A DNA stretch of 64,000 nt from Virgibacillus sp. 7505 (GTDB lineage: Bacteria > Bacillota > Bacilli > Bacillales > Amphibacillaceae): NCBI RefSeq assembly GCF_002272135.1, contig NZ_NPBF01000017.1:39876-103875 (forward strand), in the 5' to 3' direction. Made by a program: the position numbers and the translations under genes. This document shows positions 47,877 through 58,055 of this stretch, piece by piece. Within the stretch, counting starts at the first letter, position 1, and the number at the start of each line of letters is the position of its first letter. The notes under the pieces are model-generated. The model worked only from the letters and a program-made list of their open reading frames with translations, made no database searches and was not told the DNA's origin.

Positions 47877-48686
47877 ATGGAGAAACCTATCGTCTATGTT
47901 GTATCAGATTCTGTAGGGGAAACTGCAGAGCTAGTCGTAAAAGCAGCATTAAGTCAGTTTAATTTGGAAGAGCCGTTTGCTTTGCAGCGAGTTCCCTACG
48001 TAGAGAACACATCCATATTGGAAGAAACGCTGAAACAAGCAAACGAACGTCCATCAATCATCGCCTTCACGATGGTCAATCCGGATTTCCGGGCTTTCCT
48101 TACTAGCGGAGCACAAAGGCACGGTATACCTTGCATCGACCTGATGGGGCCGCTTATGGATGCGATGGCTGATATGTTCCATCAGAAACCAAAGCTTCAG
48201 CCAGGCCTTGTCCATCGTCTTGATGAAGATTATTTCCGCAGAATTGAAGCGATCGAATTTGCGGTTCGTTATGACGATGGACGTGATCCACGTGGTATCG
48301 CAAGGGCTGATATCGTACTCATTGGTGTATCGCGCACTTCCAAAACACCATTATCACAGTATCTGGCGCATAAACGTCTGAAAGTCGCCAATGTACCGAT
48401 TGTTCCGGAAGTAGATCCGCCTCGGGAACTTTTCCAAGTGGATCCTTCTAAATGTATCGGTCTACGCATAAGTCCAGAGAAGCTAAACGATATCCGCAAA
48501 GAACGTCTAAAAGCGCTCGGTCTGGGGGATCAAGCGAGCTATGCCAATATCGACAGAATCAATCATGAACTGGAACATTTTGATAAGATTGCCGAGCGTA
48601 TCGGCTGTCGAGTAATTGATGTTTCCAATAAAGCAGTTGAAGAAACTGCCAATAGTATCTTGACTGTCCGCAACCAACAGGATTAA
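47877..48686 (+). CDS. ppsR: PEP synthase / PPDK regulatory kinase-pyrophosphorylase (PSRP)
   Basis: 269 aa DUF299 protein. [20 protein letters not shown] at the start and the P-loop [15 protein letters not shown] at about 151-165. Bifunctional ADP-dependent kinase and Pi-dependent pyrophosphorylase acting on pyruvate phosphate dikinase or PEP synthase. B. subtilis yqfL, required for CcpN-mediated control. Confidence 0.93.
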   Translation: MEKPIVYVVSDSVGETAELVVKAALSQFNLEEPFALQRVPYVENTSILEETLKQANERPSIIAFTMVNPDFRAFLTSGAQRHGIPCIDLMGPLMDAMADMFHQKPKLQPGLVHRLDEDYFRRIEAIEFAVRYDDGRDPRGIARADIVLIGVSRTSKTPLSQYLAHKRLKVANVPIVPEVDPPRELFQVDPSKCIGLRISPEKLNDIRKERLKALGLGDQASYANIDRINHELEHFDKIAERIGCRVIDVSNKAVEETANSILTVRNQQD

Positions 48687-48724
48687 GTTAATACAAAGTT
48701 AGTGTTAAGATTCTGTTTATCATG

Positions 48725-48754
48725 TTGACGGTCCTCCGGTAAAATCTTTACGAT
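48725..48754 (+). promoter_or_regulatory. Candidate sigma-A promoter of the acyltransferase gene
   Basis: TTGACG, 18 bases, TACGAT. The expected start of transcription falls at the foot of the hairpin that follows. Confidence 0.55.
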
Positions 48755-48756
48755 AA

Positions 48757-48802
48757 AAACAGAAGAGGCAACGGCAGGCATCTGTTGTTGCCTCTTCTGT
48801 TT
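48757..48802 (+). terminator. 16-bp hairpin, terminator of ppsR or leader structure
   Basis: AAACAGAAGAGGCAAC / GTTGCCTCTTCTGTTT, perfect, loop 14 bases. Little T-run (TTTCGT). It lies after ppsR and also at the 5' end of the next message. Confidence 0.7.
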
Positions 48803-48831
48803 CGTAAATGACGTCTACAAGGAGACCTAAC

Positions 48832-49935
48832 ATGAAAAAACAACAGCAGATCCAATCGATCTATCTGATGAGACTCTTGGCAATGTCACTTGTCGTGCTC
48901 GTCCATGTGACAGGTGCTTATGCTACTGTTCTTCCATTTGCAGGCGATGCGTACGAGAAATATCATTTTTTGAATAGGATCATCCGGATAGAAGCAGGAT
49001 TGTTTATAGCTATTACCGGTCTGGTTTTCTTTTATCAATACAAGCACAAAAAACTGACAAAGTCCTTATGGAAAGATTATTACAAGAAGCGAGTCAGCTT
49101 TATCCTGATTCCTTACATCATTTGGGCTCTTGTATACGAAGTGCATAAAGTGATTCTCGGCTTTGGAGATCTCCATCCAGCAACTATCGCCAAGCGGATA
49201 CTCTTTGGAGAAAGCTACTATCAGCTGCACTTTATATTTCTCATTGTTCAAATATATGTCGTCTTGCCTTTGCTGATTTGGCTGGATCATAAAGTTGCTA
49301 TCTTTAGAAAATATATGTTTGTGTTCGGCGGCTTGCTGCAATTAGGCTATATTGCCATGCAGACGTTCGTGCCATTGAGCCCTTTTCCATTATTTCTGCA
49401 ATTAATGGGTACGTTATTGCTCGGAGGATGGATAGGCATACACTATGATAGGGAAAAAGCGAAAAGCAGACGCTGGACTACCTGGGGATGGCTGCTGATC
49501 AGTGGTATAGCAGGATCAGCCATAGCGGTTTATTATTATTTCTCTGAGACTCTCGGTGCCTTTGAATGGAACAACATTTTATATGAGAGTGTAAATTATG
49601 TTTTCCTTATAACAGGCTGTTACAGCATATTCCGGATTGCTGAATCTTTGGCAGACAAGCTTTCGACGTCAACATTAGCCAGATTACAGCAAATTGCGGG
49701 CTATTCCTTCGGTTACTATCTGCTGCATCCGCTCATTCTGGATTATGTAACAATAACAATCCCTGCATACAGCAACTATTTATTTCATATACAGATAATG
49801 CTCCGTTATTTCGCTGTAATGGGAGTTTGTTTTTTGATCATTTATCTTTGTCATCGCTTTGTGCCTTTTGCTTCGTTATTCTTTGGTAAATTACCAAGAA
49901 ACAGCAGTCTGCCGAAGCAATCTAAGGCTTCCTGA
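48832..49935 (+). CDS. Acyltransferase 3 family membrane protein
   Basis: 367 aa from the ATG at 48832 with AAGGAG 7 bases upstream. About ten membrane helices. The opening IYLMRLLAMSLVVLVHVTGA with its conserved membrane histidine and the later FLIVQIYVVLPLLIWL match the acyltransferase_3 (OafA/IcaC-like) family, which moves acyl groups onto surface sugars, teichoic acids or exopolysaccharide. Substrate unknown. Inserted between ppsR and yqxD, which are adjacent in B. subtilis, with its own promoter and terminator, so it is a self-contained accessory gene. Confidence 0.88.
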   Translation: MKKQQQIQSIYLMRLLAMSLVVLVHVTGAYATVLPFAGDAYEKYHFLNRIIRIEAGLFIAITGLVFFYQYKHKKLTKSLWKDYYKKRVSFILIPYIIWALVYEVHKVILGFGDLHPATIAKRILFGESYYQLHFIFLIVQIYVVLPLLIWLDHKVAIFRKYMFVFGGLLQLGYIAMQTFVPLSPFPLFLQLMGTLLLGGWIGIHYDREKAKSRRWTTWGWLLISGIAGSAIAVYYYFSETLGAFEWNNILYESVNYVFLITGCYSIFRIAESLADKLSTSTLARLQQIAGYSFGYYLLHPLILDYVTITIPAYSNYLFHIQIMLRYFAVMGVCFLIIYLCHRFVPFASLFFGKLPRNSSLPKQSKAS

Positions 49936-49961
49936 AAGCCAGTTAAAATAATGGCTTTTTT
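49934..49961 (+). terminator. Terminator of the acyltransferase gene
   Basis: AAAGCCA / TGGCTTTTTT with a loop of about 10 bases. Confidence 0.8.
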
Positions 49962-50105
49962 AAATACTTTGTATTATAATTAGTTTTTGTGAAAAAATGT
50001 TGTTAGTATGAAAAAAGTTTTATTGGTAACCCTTGAGGTAAAAAGCTTTATAAAAATTTTACGAAAAAGGAAGGATTCCGCATTTTATTGTAGAATTAGT
50101 GAGAC

Positions 50106-50576
50106 ATGAAATCACATAACCCTATTGTCTATGTGGATGCAGATAGCTGTCCTGTCAAGAAGGAGATTGTTTCTGCATGTGCAGCCTATCACGTTCCTGT
50201 CCGATTCGTAACCACAATCAATCATCTGAGCAGTGATTCAGATGCCTCCTGGGTGGTTCTTGATCCAGTGGATCAGGCGGTGGATTGGTATATTTTGAAC
50301 CATATAACGTCTGGAGCTTGTGTTGTAACGCAAGACCTAGCTTTGGCTACTTTGCTCACAGCCAAGGACGTAACAGTCATCACACCTCGCGGAGAGCTGA
50401 TTACGGAGGACGATGCCGATGAGATCCTTCTAAGAAAGCATATGCGAATCCAAAATCAACGACAGGGCAAACGAATTAAGGGACCTTCCAAGCTGACAGC
50501 TGCCGACAGAAGAAGATTCCTTACTATTTTTTCGTCTTTTTGTCGAAAAATGCAGGAATCAGACGGAAGTTGTTGA
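50106..50576 (+). CDS. yqxD: YaiI/YqxD family protein (UPF0178)
   Basis: 156 aa. IVYVDADSCPVKKEIVSACA is the family start, with a PIN-like acidic cluster; NHITSGACVVTQDLALATLL and DADEILLRKHMRIQ follow. Probably a nuclease-like domain, function unknown. The only SD-like sequence is poor (GTGAGAC); a TAGAAT at 50090-50095 suggests a leaderless or nearly leaderless message. The 170 bases before it are AT-rich without a gene. Confidence 0.93.
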   Translation: MKSHNPIVYVDADSCPVKKEIVSACAAYHVPVRFVTTINHLSSDSDASWVVLDPVDQAVDWYILNHITSGACVVTQDLALATLLTAKDVTVITPRGELITEDDADEILLRKHMRIQNQRQGKRIKGPSKLTAADRRRFLTIFSSFCRKMQESDGSC

Positions 50577-50599
50577 ATTATATAGGTTGGTGATGTGAA

Positions 50600-52426
50600 A
50601 TGGCTGGTGCAATACCAGAAGAAATAGTCGAGGAAGTCCGCAAGTCAAATGATATCGTCGATGTGGTCGGCGAGCATGTCCAATTAAAAAAACAAGGCCG
50701 GAACTACTTCGGGCTTTGTCCATTCCATGGTGAAAAATCACCATCATTCTCCGTGACCCAGGAAAAGCAGATTTTTCATTGTTTCGGTTGTGGAAAAGGA
50801 GGAAATGTATTTACCTTTCTAATGGAATTAGAAGGCCTTTCCTTTTCCCAGGCTGTTCAAAAGCTTGCAGAGAGAAGCGGGACAGAGGTACCTGCTTCTG
50901 TAGCAGCACAGCAGGAACGCGGGCAATCCAGGGAAGAGCAGACTGCACTTGAGGCGAACGAATGGGTCGTCAAGCTCTACCATAACTTGCTGCGCAACAC
51001 GAAAGAAGGTAAGACTGGTTATGAATATCTTCTCGGCCGCGGTTTGACTGATGAGACGATTGACACCTTCCAGCTGGGCTTTGCACCAAACAGCAGAGAC
51101 TTTACTGTAAAATTCCTTGAAGGAAAAGGATACAAGCCGCAAGAACTGCTTCATACAGGTCTTTTTTCAACCGATAAAGAAAATAAGCCTCAGGATCGCT
51201 TCCGGGGGCGCGTTATTTTCCCGATACGGAACCATCTCGGTAAGACAGTAGGCTTCGGTGGCCGTACACTAGGTGGAGGTCAGGAACCGAAGTACTTGAA
51301 CAGTTCCGAAAGTGAGCTTTTCCAAAAAGGAAGAATGCTGTTCAATTTCGACTTAGCCAGAAGTGAAATTCGTAAGACGGGTCAGGTCGTTGTTTTCGAG
51401 GGTTACAATGATGTGATTGCAGCGCATCAAGCAGGCGTCAGAAACGGGGTTGCAACGCTTGGGACATCTCTGACAGAGACCCAGGCAAGGCTTTTAAAGC
51501 GGTATGCAGAGCAGGTTGTCATTTGTTATGACGGCGATAAGGCAGGGTTTGAAGCGACTTACCGAGCTTTGCAAATACTGCAGAAAACTGGCAATCATGT
51601 GCGTGTTGCTATGCTTCGGGACGGTCTGGATCCAGATGACTACATCCGTGAGCATGGAGCAGAGAAGTTCAAACGATCCATCATCGATGCAGCACTGACG
51701 GCTATGTCCTTCATGATGCACTACTTGAAGCAGGACTTCAACCTTTCACTTGAAGGAGATCGCCTGCAGTATGTAGAAAAAGTATTGGATGAGATTGCGC
51801 AGATTGAAAGCTCTGTAGAACGGGAACACTATCTGCGGGAGCTGTCTAACGCAATGGACCTTTCCTTGGATACGCTTGTCACCGATCTTGAGCCCAGACT
51901 CCGTAAACGGGAAAGCAAGAGAGGGGCCAGCAATTCGGCTAAAGCACCGGCGCCAAAGCAGCAATCCCGTCGAAATTATGAAAAAAAAATACCAACTGCT
52001 TTTCAGACGGCAGAAAAACAGCTGCTGGCGCATATGCTTAGAACAGCGGCAATTGCGGATAAAGTGCAAGAAGAGTTAGGGGCTTCATTTATAACGGATC
52101 AGGTCCAGGTGATCGCCACCCATCTGTATGCTTTTTACGAAGAGGGCAATGATGCGGATGTGAGCCAGTTCGTATCATCGCTGGAGGATCCTTCCTTGCA
52201 GCAGCTGGTCATCCAGGCAGCAATGCTGCCGGTAGTCGAGGATATCAGTGATCAGGAGATCAGTGATTATATCCGCACCATTAAACGCGAGCAAGTGAAT
52301 AAGACTGATATTAGCCAGCTGCTGGCCGAACAAAGGCGAGCCGAACAGGAAAATGATCCCATTCGGGCAGCACAGATAGCCATGAAAATCATGGAAATAC
52401 GAAGAACTTTAAAAAGTTCTCTGTAA
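50600..52426 (+). CDS. dnaG: DNA primase DnaG
   Basis: 608 aa. N-terminal zinc-binding domain (CPFHGEKSPSF ... CFGCGKGGN, about 38-68), the TOPRIM RNA-polymerase domain (VFEGYNDVIAAHQAGVRN near 265; CYDGDKAG near 310) and the C-terminal helicase-binding domain. Makes RNA primers at the replication fork. Macromolecular-synthesis operon with sigA downstream. Confidence 0.97.
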   Translation: MAGAIPEEIVEEVRKSNDIVDVVGEHVQLKKQGRNYFGLCPFHGEKSPSFSVTQEKQIFHCFGCGKGGNVFTFLMELEGLSFSQAVQKLAERSGTEVPASVAAQQERGQSREEQTALEANEWVVKLYHNLLRNTKEGKTGYEYLLGRGLTDETIDTFQLGFAPNSRDFTVKFLEGKGYKPQELLHTGLFSTDKENKPQDRFRGRVIFPIRNHLGKTVGFGGRTLGGGQEPKYLNSSESELFQKGRMLFNFDLARSEIRKTGQVVVFEGYNDVIAAHQAGVRNGVATLGTSLTETQARLLKRYAEQVVICYDGDKAGFEATYRALQILQKTGNHVRVAMLRDGLDPDDYIREHGAEKFKRSIIDAALTAMSFMMHYLKQDFNLSLEGDRLQYVEKVLDEIAQIESSVEREHYLRELSNAMDLSLDTLVTDLEPRLRKRESKRGASNSAKAPAPKQQSRRNYEKKIPTAFQTAEKQLLAHMLRTAAIADKVQEELGASFITDQVQVIATHLYAFYEEGNDADVSQFVSSLEDPSLQQLVIQAAMLPVVEDISDQEISDYIRTIKREQVNKTDISQLLAEQRRAEQENDPIRAAQIAMKIMEIRRTLKSSL

Positions 52427-52463
52427 CAATAGATAGCTTGATGTTTTGGAAGGAGGAGGACTT

Positions 52464-53585
52464 ATGGCAGAGAATAAGCCAGCAGGTTCTAAAGTGAATG
52501 AGACTGAAATGACATTGGAGCAAGCAAAAGAACTCCTTGTTGAAATGGGTAAAAAGCGTGGAGTCCTTGCTTATGAAGAGGTAAGTGAGCGTCTTGCAAG
52601 CTTTGAATTGGATTCCGATCAGATGGATGAGATCTACGAGCACTTGAACGAACAAAATGTGGAAGTGATTGGTGAATCCGACCAGGACCCGAATATGAAA
52701 CAAATTGCGAAAGAGGAAGAATTCGACTTGAATGACCTAAGTGTACCACTGGGCATCAAGATCAATGACCCTGTGCGCATGTACTTGAAAGAAATTGGCC
52801 GCGTCGATTTATTGTCAGCAAAAGAGGAAATTGCGCTGGCTGAACGTATTGAAGCTGGAGATGAAGTGGCAAAACGCCGATTGGCGGAAGCGAACTTACG
52901 CCTAGTAGTAAGTATTGCAAAACGTTATGTAGGACGCGGAATGCTGTTCTTGGATTTAATCCAGGAAGGTAACATGGGTCTCATTAAAGCAGTTGAAAAA
53001 TTTGATTATCGTAAAGGTTTCAAATTCAGTACGTATGCTACTTGGTGGATCCGTCAGGCAATCACTCGTGCAATAGCTGACCAAGCGCGTACAATTCGTA
53101 TTCCTGTGCATATGGTCGAAACGATCAATAAGTTGATCCGTGTGCAGCGCCAGCTCCTGCAGGATCTAGGGCGTGAGCCGTCTCCAGAAGAGATTGGTGA
53201 AGAGATGGAGCTTACACCGGAAAAAGTACGTGAAATCTTGAAAATTGCTCAAGAACCTGTATCCCTTGAAACACCAATTGGTGAGGAAGATGACTCCCAT
53301 CTTGGGGACTTTATTGAGGATCAGGAAGCAACTTCTCCTTCTGACCATGCAGCATACGAATTGCTGAAAGAACAGTTGGAAGATGTACTTGATACATTAA
53401 CTGACCGGGAAGAGAATGTGCTTCGTCTGCGTTTCGGACTTGATGACGGAAGAACAAGAACACTTGAAGAAGTCGGCCGGGTATTCGGCGTAACCAGAGA
53501 GCGTATCCGTCAAATCGAAGCTAAAGCATTGCGCAAGCTTCGCCATCCAAGCCGTAGCAAACGCTTGAAAGATTTCCTAGAATAA
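52464..53585 (+). CDS. sigA: RNA polymerase primary sigma factor SigA
   Basis: 373 aa from the ATG at 52464 (GGAGGAGG upstream). Region 1.1 (about 20-80), the region 2 core [20 protein letters not shown], region 3 and region 4 with the helix-turn-helix [20 protein letters not shown] at the end. Primary vegetative sigma factor (rpoD). Length equals the family's. Confidence 0.98.
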   Translation: MAENKPAGSKVNETEMTLEQAKELLVEMGKKRGVLAYEEVSERLASFELDSDQMDEIYEHLNEQNVEVIGESDQDPNMKQIAKEEEFDLNDLSVPLGIKINDPVRMYLKEIGRVDLLSAKEEIALAERIEAGDEVAKRRLAEANLRLVVSIAKRYVGRGMLFLDLIQEGNMGLIKAVEKFDYRKGFKFSTYATWWIRQAITRAIADQARTIRIPVHMVETINKLIRVQRQLLQDLGREPSPEEIGEEMELTPEKVREILKIAQEPVSLETPIGEEDDSHLGDFIEDQEATSPSDHAAYELLKEQLEDVLDTLTDREENVLRLRFGLDDGRTRTLEEVGRVFGVTRERIRQIEAKALRKLRHPSRSKRLKDFLE

Positions 53586-53641
53586 GAAGGCTTTCGCTCA
53601 GCTATCATGTGTGTAACCGCATGTGGCTGGGCTTTCTTATT
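53581..53641 (+). terminator. Candidate terminator of dnaG-sigA
   Basis: AATAAGAA / TTCTTATT at the ends with an inner CAGC / GCTG stem; no long T-run. Confidence 0.5.
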
Positions 53642-53759
53642 GCCCTTAGGAATACATACATTTTACAAAAATTGAAAGCCGAATGCAAATTCTCTCAGCA
53701 AAAAGTGTGGGAGGATATTTTACAAAAAACACGTATATTTGACAAAGGAGTTGGATATA

Positions 53760-54470
53760 ATGAACGTTTTATCATTGTCAGAGCGGCTTTCAGCAGTCGC
53801 GGCCCATTTGCCGAAATCTGCGCATTTTGTCGATGTTGGATCTGATCATGCCTATCTACCTTGCTATGTATGTTTGCAGGATCCATCCAGCAAAGCTGTA
53901 GCAGGAGAAATTAATGAGGGACCATATCGCAGTGCTCAGAAACAGGTGAAGCTTCAAGGCTTAACAGATCGAATAGATGTACGAAAAGGTGATGGACTTG
54001 CAGTTGTTCAGCCAGACGAGGTAAAACAAGTCGTTGTCGCAGGTATGGGCGGTCCCTTGATTGCATCAATCTTAGAACAAGGCAAAGAAAAGCTTGGTCG
54101 TGTAGAACAGCTTATTGTTCAGCCCAATATAGATGCCAGAGCTCTGCGTAAATGGTTCCAGAAAAATGGATTCATCCTGCAGAAGGAACAAATCTTAGAA
54201 GAAGCCGGCCATATTTATGAGGTTCTGGTAGCGGTTCGTGAGGGAAAGAGTATTTATCACGAGGATGCAGATGTACGTGAGAAGGAGCTTTTATTTGGTC
54301 CTATCTTATTGAAGGAAAAAAATGAAGCTTTCCAGGCAAAATGGCTGGACTACAAGCGGAAGCTGGAGCGCAATGTGGCGAACATGCAGCATGCTCAGCA
54401 AGTTGATGAAGCTAAGCTTGCATCCTTCAAAACAGAGCTTAGATGGCTGGAGGAGGAATTAAATGACTGA
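53760..54470 (+). CDS. trmK: tRNA (adenine(22)-N(1))-methyltransferase TrmK
   Basis: 236 aa from the ATG at 53760 with AAAGGAG 9 bases upstream. SAM-binding VDVGSDHAYLP at about 24-34, catalytic-loop GMGGPLI near 95, and a C-terminal helical coiled coil (WLDYKRKLERNVANMQHAQQ). Methylates A22 of tRNA. B. subtilis yqfN. Overlaps the next gene by 8 bases. cccA, found between sigA and yqfN in B. subtilis, is absent. Confidence 0.95.
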   Translation: MNVLSLSERLSAVAAHLPKSAHFVDVGSDHAYLPCYVCLQDPSSKAVAGEINEGPYRSAQKQVKLQGLTDRIDVRKGDGLAVVQPDEVKQVVVAGMGGPLIASILEQGKEKLGRVEQLIVQPNIDARALRKWFQKNGFILQKEQILEEAGHIYEVLVAVREGKSIYHEDADVREKELLFGPILLKEKNEAFQAKWLDYKRKLERNVANMQHAQQVDEAKLASFKTELRWLEEELND

Positions 54471-55572
54471 TAAGCAGAAGCGTATAGCAGACGTGATTGC
54501 GTATTTCGAGTCATGGTGCCCGCCTTCGCTTGCAGAAAAGTGGGATAATGTCGGGTTGCAAGTTGGAACGCTTGATCAAGCTGTTTCTGGTGTGCTGACG
54601 ACATTGGATGTAACCGAAGCCGTTGTAGACGAGGCTATCTTGCATAATGCCAATCTGATTATTGCACATCACCCATTATTATTTGCACCTCCAAAGAAAT
54701 TGGATATCGACACGCCTAAAGGACGCGTCATTCAGAAGCTTTTGAAGCATGATATAACTGTGTATGCAGCGCATACGAACCTCGACATTGTCGAAGGTGG
54801 TGTCAATGATTTGATGGCAGATGCATTGGGGCTTGAACAAAAGCGCGTGTTCCTTCCTTCGGGGCATCAAATTTTCAAAAAATTGATTGTGTTCGTTCCG
54901 AAAACACATGAACAAAACGTGAAGGATGCATTGCATACGAACGGAGCCGGAAACGTAGGTAACTATGATAAGGTAAGTTTTGTTTCAGAAGGCAGCGGGT
55001 ATTTTCAGCCGAATGCTGACGCCCAGCCATTCATCGGTAAAGCAGGAGAATTAGAACGTGTAGAAGAGGTTCGTATCGAAATGCTTGTGCCTGAAGAGAA
55101 TGTAAGTAAGGCAGTAGCTGCTATGATAGAAGTACATCCTTATGAGGAAGTTGCTTACGATGTTTACCCTGTTGAAATGAAAGGGAAGGCTTATGGATTA
55201 GGAAGAACCGGTAAACTGCCTTCTCCCATGACCTTGCACGAATTGGCTCAACTGGTGAAACAGCGGTATGATGTCCAGCATGTACGAGTCACGGGTGATG
55301 CTTCTGCCTCAGTAGAAACAGTAGCTGTACTCGGAGGAAGCGGCCGGGATTATATTGATCAGGCAATGCAGCAAGCTGATGTATATATAACGGGTGATTT
55401 AACTTTTCATGAAACACAGGATGCAATGCTTGCTGGTCTTTGTCTCATTGATCCCGGTCATTATGCAGAGAAGATTATGAAGCAAAAAGTGGCAGATTAT
55501 CTACAGCCTGCATTTTTAGATGTACCAGTACGTGTTTCGCTGGTAAACACAGATCCTTTCAAGGGCATATAA
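54463..55572 (+). CDS. yqfO: Nif3-like dinuclear metal center protein YqfO
   Basis: 369 aa Nif3/DUF34 protein. Metal ligands are seen in ANLIIAHHPLLF (about 64-75), YAAHTNLD near 103 and the late HYAE. The middle insert (about 125-230) is the PII-like domain found in Bacillus members. Function unresolved; possibly a GTP cyclohydrolase-like or metal-chaperone role. Confidence 0.93.
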   Translation: MTDKQKRIADVIAYFESWCPPSLAEKWDNVGLQVGTLDQAVSGVLTTLDVTEAVVDEAILHNANLIIAHHPLLFAPPKKLDIDTPKGRVIQKLLKHDITVYAAHTNLDIVEGGVNDLMADALGLEQKRVFLPSGHQIFKKLIVFVPKTHEQNVKDALHTNGAGNVGNYDKVSFVSEGSGYFQPNADAQPFIGKAGELERVEEVRIEMLVPEENVSKAVAAMIEVHPYEEVAYDVYPVEMKGKAYGLGRTGKLPSPMTLHELAQLVKQRYDVQHVRVTGDASASVETVAVLGGSGRDYIDQAMQQADVYITGDLTFHETQDAMLAGLCLIDPGHYAEKIMKQKVADYLQPAFLDVPVRVSLVNTDPFKGI

Positions 55573-55600
55573 AAAACCGAGTCCAGCCGGACTCGGTTTT
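55573..55600. terminator. Bidirectional terminator between yqfO and ispH
   Basis: AAAACCGAGTCC-AGCC-GGACTCGGTTTT, T-runs on both strands, between convergent genes. Confidence 0.95.
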
Positions 55601-55601
55601 C

Positions 55602-56549
55602 TTACGCTTTCTTAACTTTTACCTTCGGAAGGATCTTCTTCGGATCAACATTGAATTCCAGCTTCACATCTTCCAGGTTCGCTGGATCAAATTTTTCGAG
55701 AAAGTTGATAACTTCCTTTGTCACAGGAGTAGGAGTAGAGGCACCAGCAGTAATAGCAACTGTTTCGACTCCCTCCAGCCATTCCAGCTTCAACTGGGAA
55801 AGATCTTCGATACGGTATGCTTTCGTACCAGCAATCTCTTGAGATACTTGTGCGAGGCGATTGGAGTTGTTGCTTCGCGGATCGCCGACAACCAGTGTCA
55901 GATCAGCATCTTTCGCCTGTTCGGCAACTGCTTCCTGGCGCACCTGTGTCGCCATGCAAATTTCTTGAATCATTTCTGTTTGCGGGAATTTCTCTTTCAC
56001 AAGCTGCATGACATCGTAGACGTCCCACTGACTCATTGTCGTCTGATTGGTAACAATAAGTTTCGGTGCATCCAATTCAAGTGCTTGTACGTCTTCTTCG
56101 GTCTGGACAAGGTGAACTTTGCCAGGAGCGACGCCGATAGCACCTTCAGGTTCCGGGTGTCCTTTTTTACCGATATAGACGACTTCATAGCCATCTGCTA
56201 CTTTTTCGCGGATCAGATCATGTGTACGTGTCACATCCGGGCATGTAGCATCAAGGACAGTCAGACCTTTTTCATGTGCGCGCTGTTTCACTTCAGGAGA
56301 GACACCGTGAGCGGTGAATACAACGGTACCGCTGTCTATTTGTTCTAAAAGCTCCATTCGGTCCGAACCATCGAGTGTGATGACACCTTCCGTTTCAAAT
56401 GCATTGGTCACATGGGCATTATGCACGATCATGCCGAGAATATAGATCGGCCGGGGAAGATTCTCATCCCGTACGGCATTCTGCGCTATCACCATGGCAT
56501 CTACCACACCGTAGCAGTAACCTCGTGGCGCTATTTTAATTACGTTCAT
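55602..56549 (-). CDS. ispH: 4-hydroxy-3-methylbut-2-enyl diphosphate reductase
   Basis: 315 aa from the ATG at 56549 (AAGGGGG 11 bases upstream), giving [18 protein letters not shown]. The three iron-sulfur cysteines are in GYCYG (12), DATCPDV (about 95) and ICMATQ (about 197); TNQTTMS is also present. Last step of the MEP isoprenoid pathway; its partner ispG is at 59737-60849. Confidence 0.97.
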   Translation of the reverse strand: MNVIKIAPRGYCYGVVDAMVIAQNAVRDENLPRPIYILGMIVHNAHVTNAFETEGVITLDGSDRMELLEQIDSGTVVFTAHGVSPEVKQRAHEKGLTVLDATCPDVTRTHDLIREKVADGYEVVYIGKKGHPEPEGAIGVAPGKVHLVQTEEDVQALELDAPKLIVTNQTTMSQWDVYDVMQLVKEKFPQTEMIQEICMATQVRQEAVAEQAKDADLTLVVGDPRSNNSNRLAQVSQEIAGTKAYRIEDLSQLKLEWLEGVETVAITAGASTPTPVTKEVINFLEKFDPANLEDVKLEFNVDPKKILPKVKVKKA

Positions 56550-56605
56550 TCGCTGTGTTTCCCCCTTCTCCGTTTGCACGGGACATCTATTTCTGGGTCT
56601 TCTCC

Positions 56606-56634
56606 ATTATAAAGGCTATTAAGGAATATGACAA
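56606..56634 (-). promoter_or_regulatory. Sigma-A promoter of ispH
   Basis: On the minus strand TTGTCA, 17 bases, TATAAT, 57 bases before the ATG. Confidence 0.85.
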
Positions 56635-56723
56635 AGATTGTTTATTATCTTCGAGTAATCGTGCAAAATATGACAAAGTCCTCTATAATATAAAAGGAAC
56701 AGAATGACCAAAAGGAGTTACAC

Positions 56724-58040
56724 ATGAAAAATCACCAATTTAAACAATACGCGCTTCAGCCAACAGTCAATGAAGCGATTGATAAACTAGGCTTTGCCAA
56801 CCCAACACCGATCCAGGAAAAAGTCATCCCGGCAGTTCTGCGGGGCGAGAGTGTTATCGGCCAATCCCATACTGGATCTGGTAAGACACATTCTTATTTG
56901 ATTCCGTTGTTCAGTAAATTGAAGGAAGCCGAGCAGCATGCACAATTCGTTGTCACAGCACCGACACGCGAACTTGCTATCCAGATTTATGATGAAGCCC
57001 GTCATTTCATAAAACTTGCCGGTAAAGAGAACGATTGGCATGCGAAGCTATTCATTGGCGGAACAGACAAGAAAAGATCAATCGAGAAATTGAAAACACA
57101 GCCGCAGATCGTCATCGGTACCCCAGGAAGAATCCTGGATCTGATGGAGGAGCAGGCACTCGACTTATATCCAGCTACCAGCTTTGTCCTTGATGAAGCA
57201 GATTTGATGCTTGATTTAGGCTTTATTAAAGAGGTTGATCAGATTTTGACACGTATGCGTCAGGATGTACAACTGCTTGTCTTCTCAGCGACAATTCCAG
57301 AGCGTTTGCAGCCGTTCTTGAAAAAGTACTTGGAAAATCCAAAGCACTTTGAAATTGGCGGTCATCTATCTCCGGAAACGATGGAGCATCGCTTAGTTCC
57401 GATGCGGCACCGTGATGAAGCAGAAATGATCATGAAAATAGCTAGTGTCATCCAGCCATACATGGCCATTATTTTCGTGAATGGAAAGGACGCAGCCAAT
57501 GTCCTTGCAGCAGAGCTTACGGATAAAGGCTTGCAGGTCGGCCTTCTTCACGGTGGACTTACACCAAGGGAACGAAAACGCGTACTTCGCGATATTCAGG
57601 AACTGCGTTTCCAGTATCTTGTTGCGACGGATTTGGCAGCACGCGGCATCGACATCAAAGGTGTCAGCCATGTCATTAACGCCCAGCTTCCGAAAGAAGA
57701 ACCATTCTATGTTCACCGTGTAGGAAGAACTGCACGTGCTGGTATGGAAGGGACTGCAATCAGTCTTTACAATGATTATGACTTAGAACTGATTCAGAAA
57801 CTGGATAAGAAAGGTCTTGAATTTACGACCTATGACATTGCCAATGGAGAATGGAAAGAACTGAAAGCCTGGAACGAACGGGTTACACGTAAGAAAACTG
57901 AATCTGATAATGAATCCCAAGCTTGGAAGCAAGTACGTAAACCGAAGAAAGTAAAACCGGGCTACAAACGGAAAATGCAGTATCAGAAAAATAAAATCAA
58001 GAAGAAGCTGGACCGACAAGATCGTTTTAAGCGAAAGTAA
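56724..58040 (+). CDS. cshB: DEAD-box ATP-dependent RNA helicase CshB
   Basis: 438 aa. Motif I SHTGSGKTH (about 50), PTREL, GTPGR, the DEAD box VLDEADLML, SAT, and motif VI HRVGRTARAG near 330, with a basic C-terminal tail (KPKKVKPGYKRKMQYQK). Cold-adaptation RNA helicase of Bacilli (yqfR). SD AAAGGAG. A weak TATAAT (56684-56689) lies upstream without a good -35. Confidence 0.95.
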   Translation: MKNHQFKQYALQPTVNEAIDKLGFANPTPIQEKVIPAVLRGESVIGQSHTGSGKTHSYLIPLFSKLKEAEQHAQFVVTAPTRELAIQIYDEARHFIKLAGKENDWHAKLFIGGTDKKRSIEKLKTQPQIVIGTPGRILDLMEEQALDLYPATSFVLDEADLMLDLGFIKEVDQILTRMRQDVQLLVFSATIPERLQPFLKKYLENPKHFEIGGHLSPETMEHRLVPMRHRDEAEMIMKIASVIQPYMAIIFVNGKDAANVLAAELTDKGLQVGLLHGGLTPRERKRVLRDIQELRFQYLVATDLAARGIDIKGVSHVINAQLPKEEPFYVHRVGRTARAGMEGTAISLYNDYDLELIQKLDKKGLEFTTYDIANGEWKELKAWNERVTRKKTESDNESQAWKQVRKPKKVKPGYKRKMQYQKNKIKKKLDRQDRFKRK

Positions 58041-58055
58041 GGAGAAAGTGGATTT

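Noticed and set aside
53609..53845. 78-codon frame between sigA and trmK as a possible cccA remnant
   Set aside because: It has no CxxCH heme motif and overlaps trmK out of frame.
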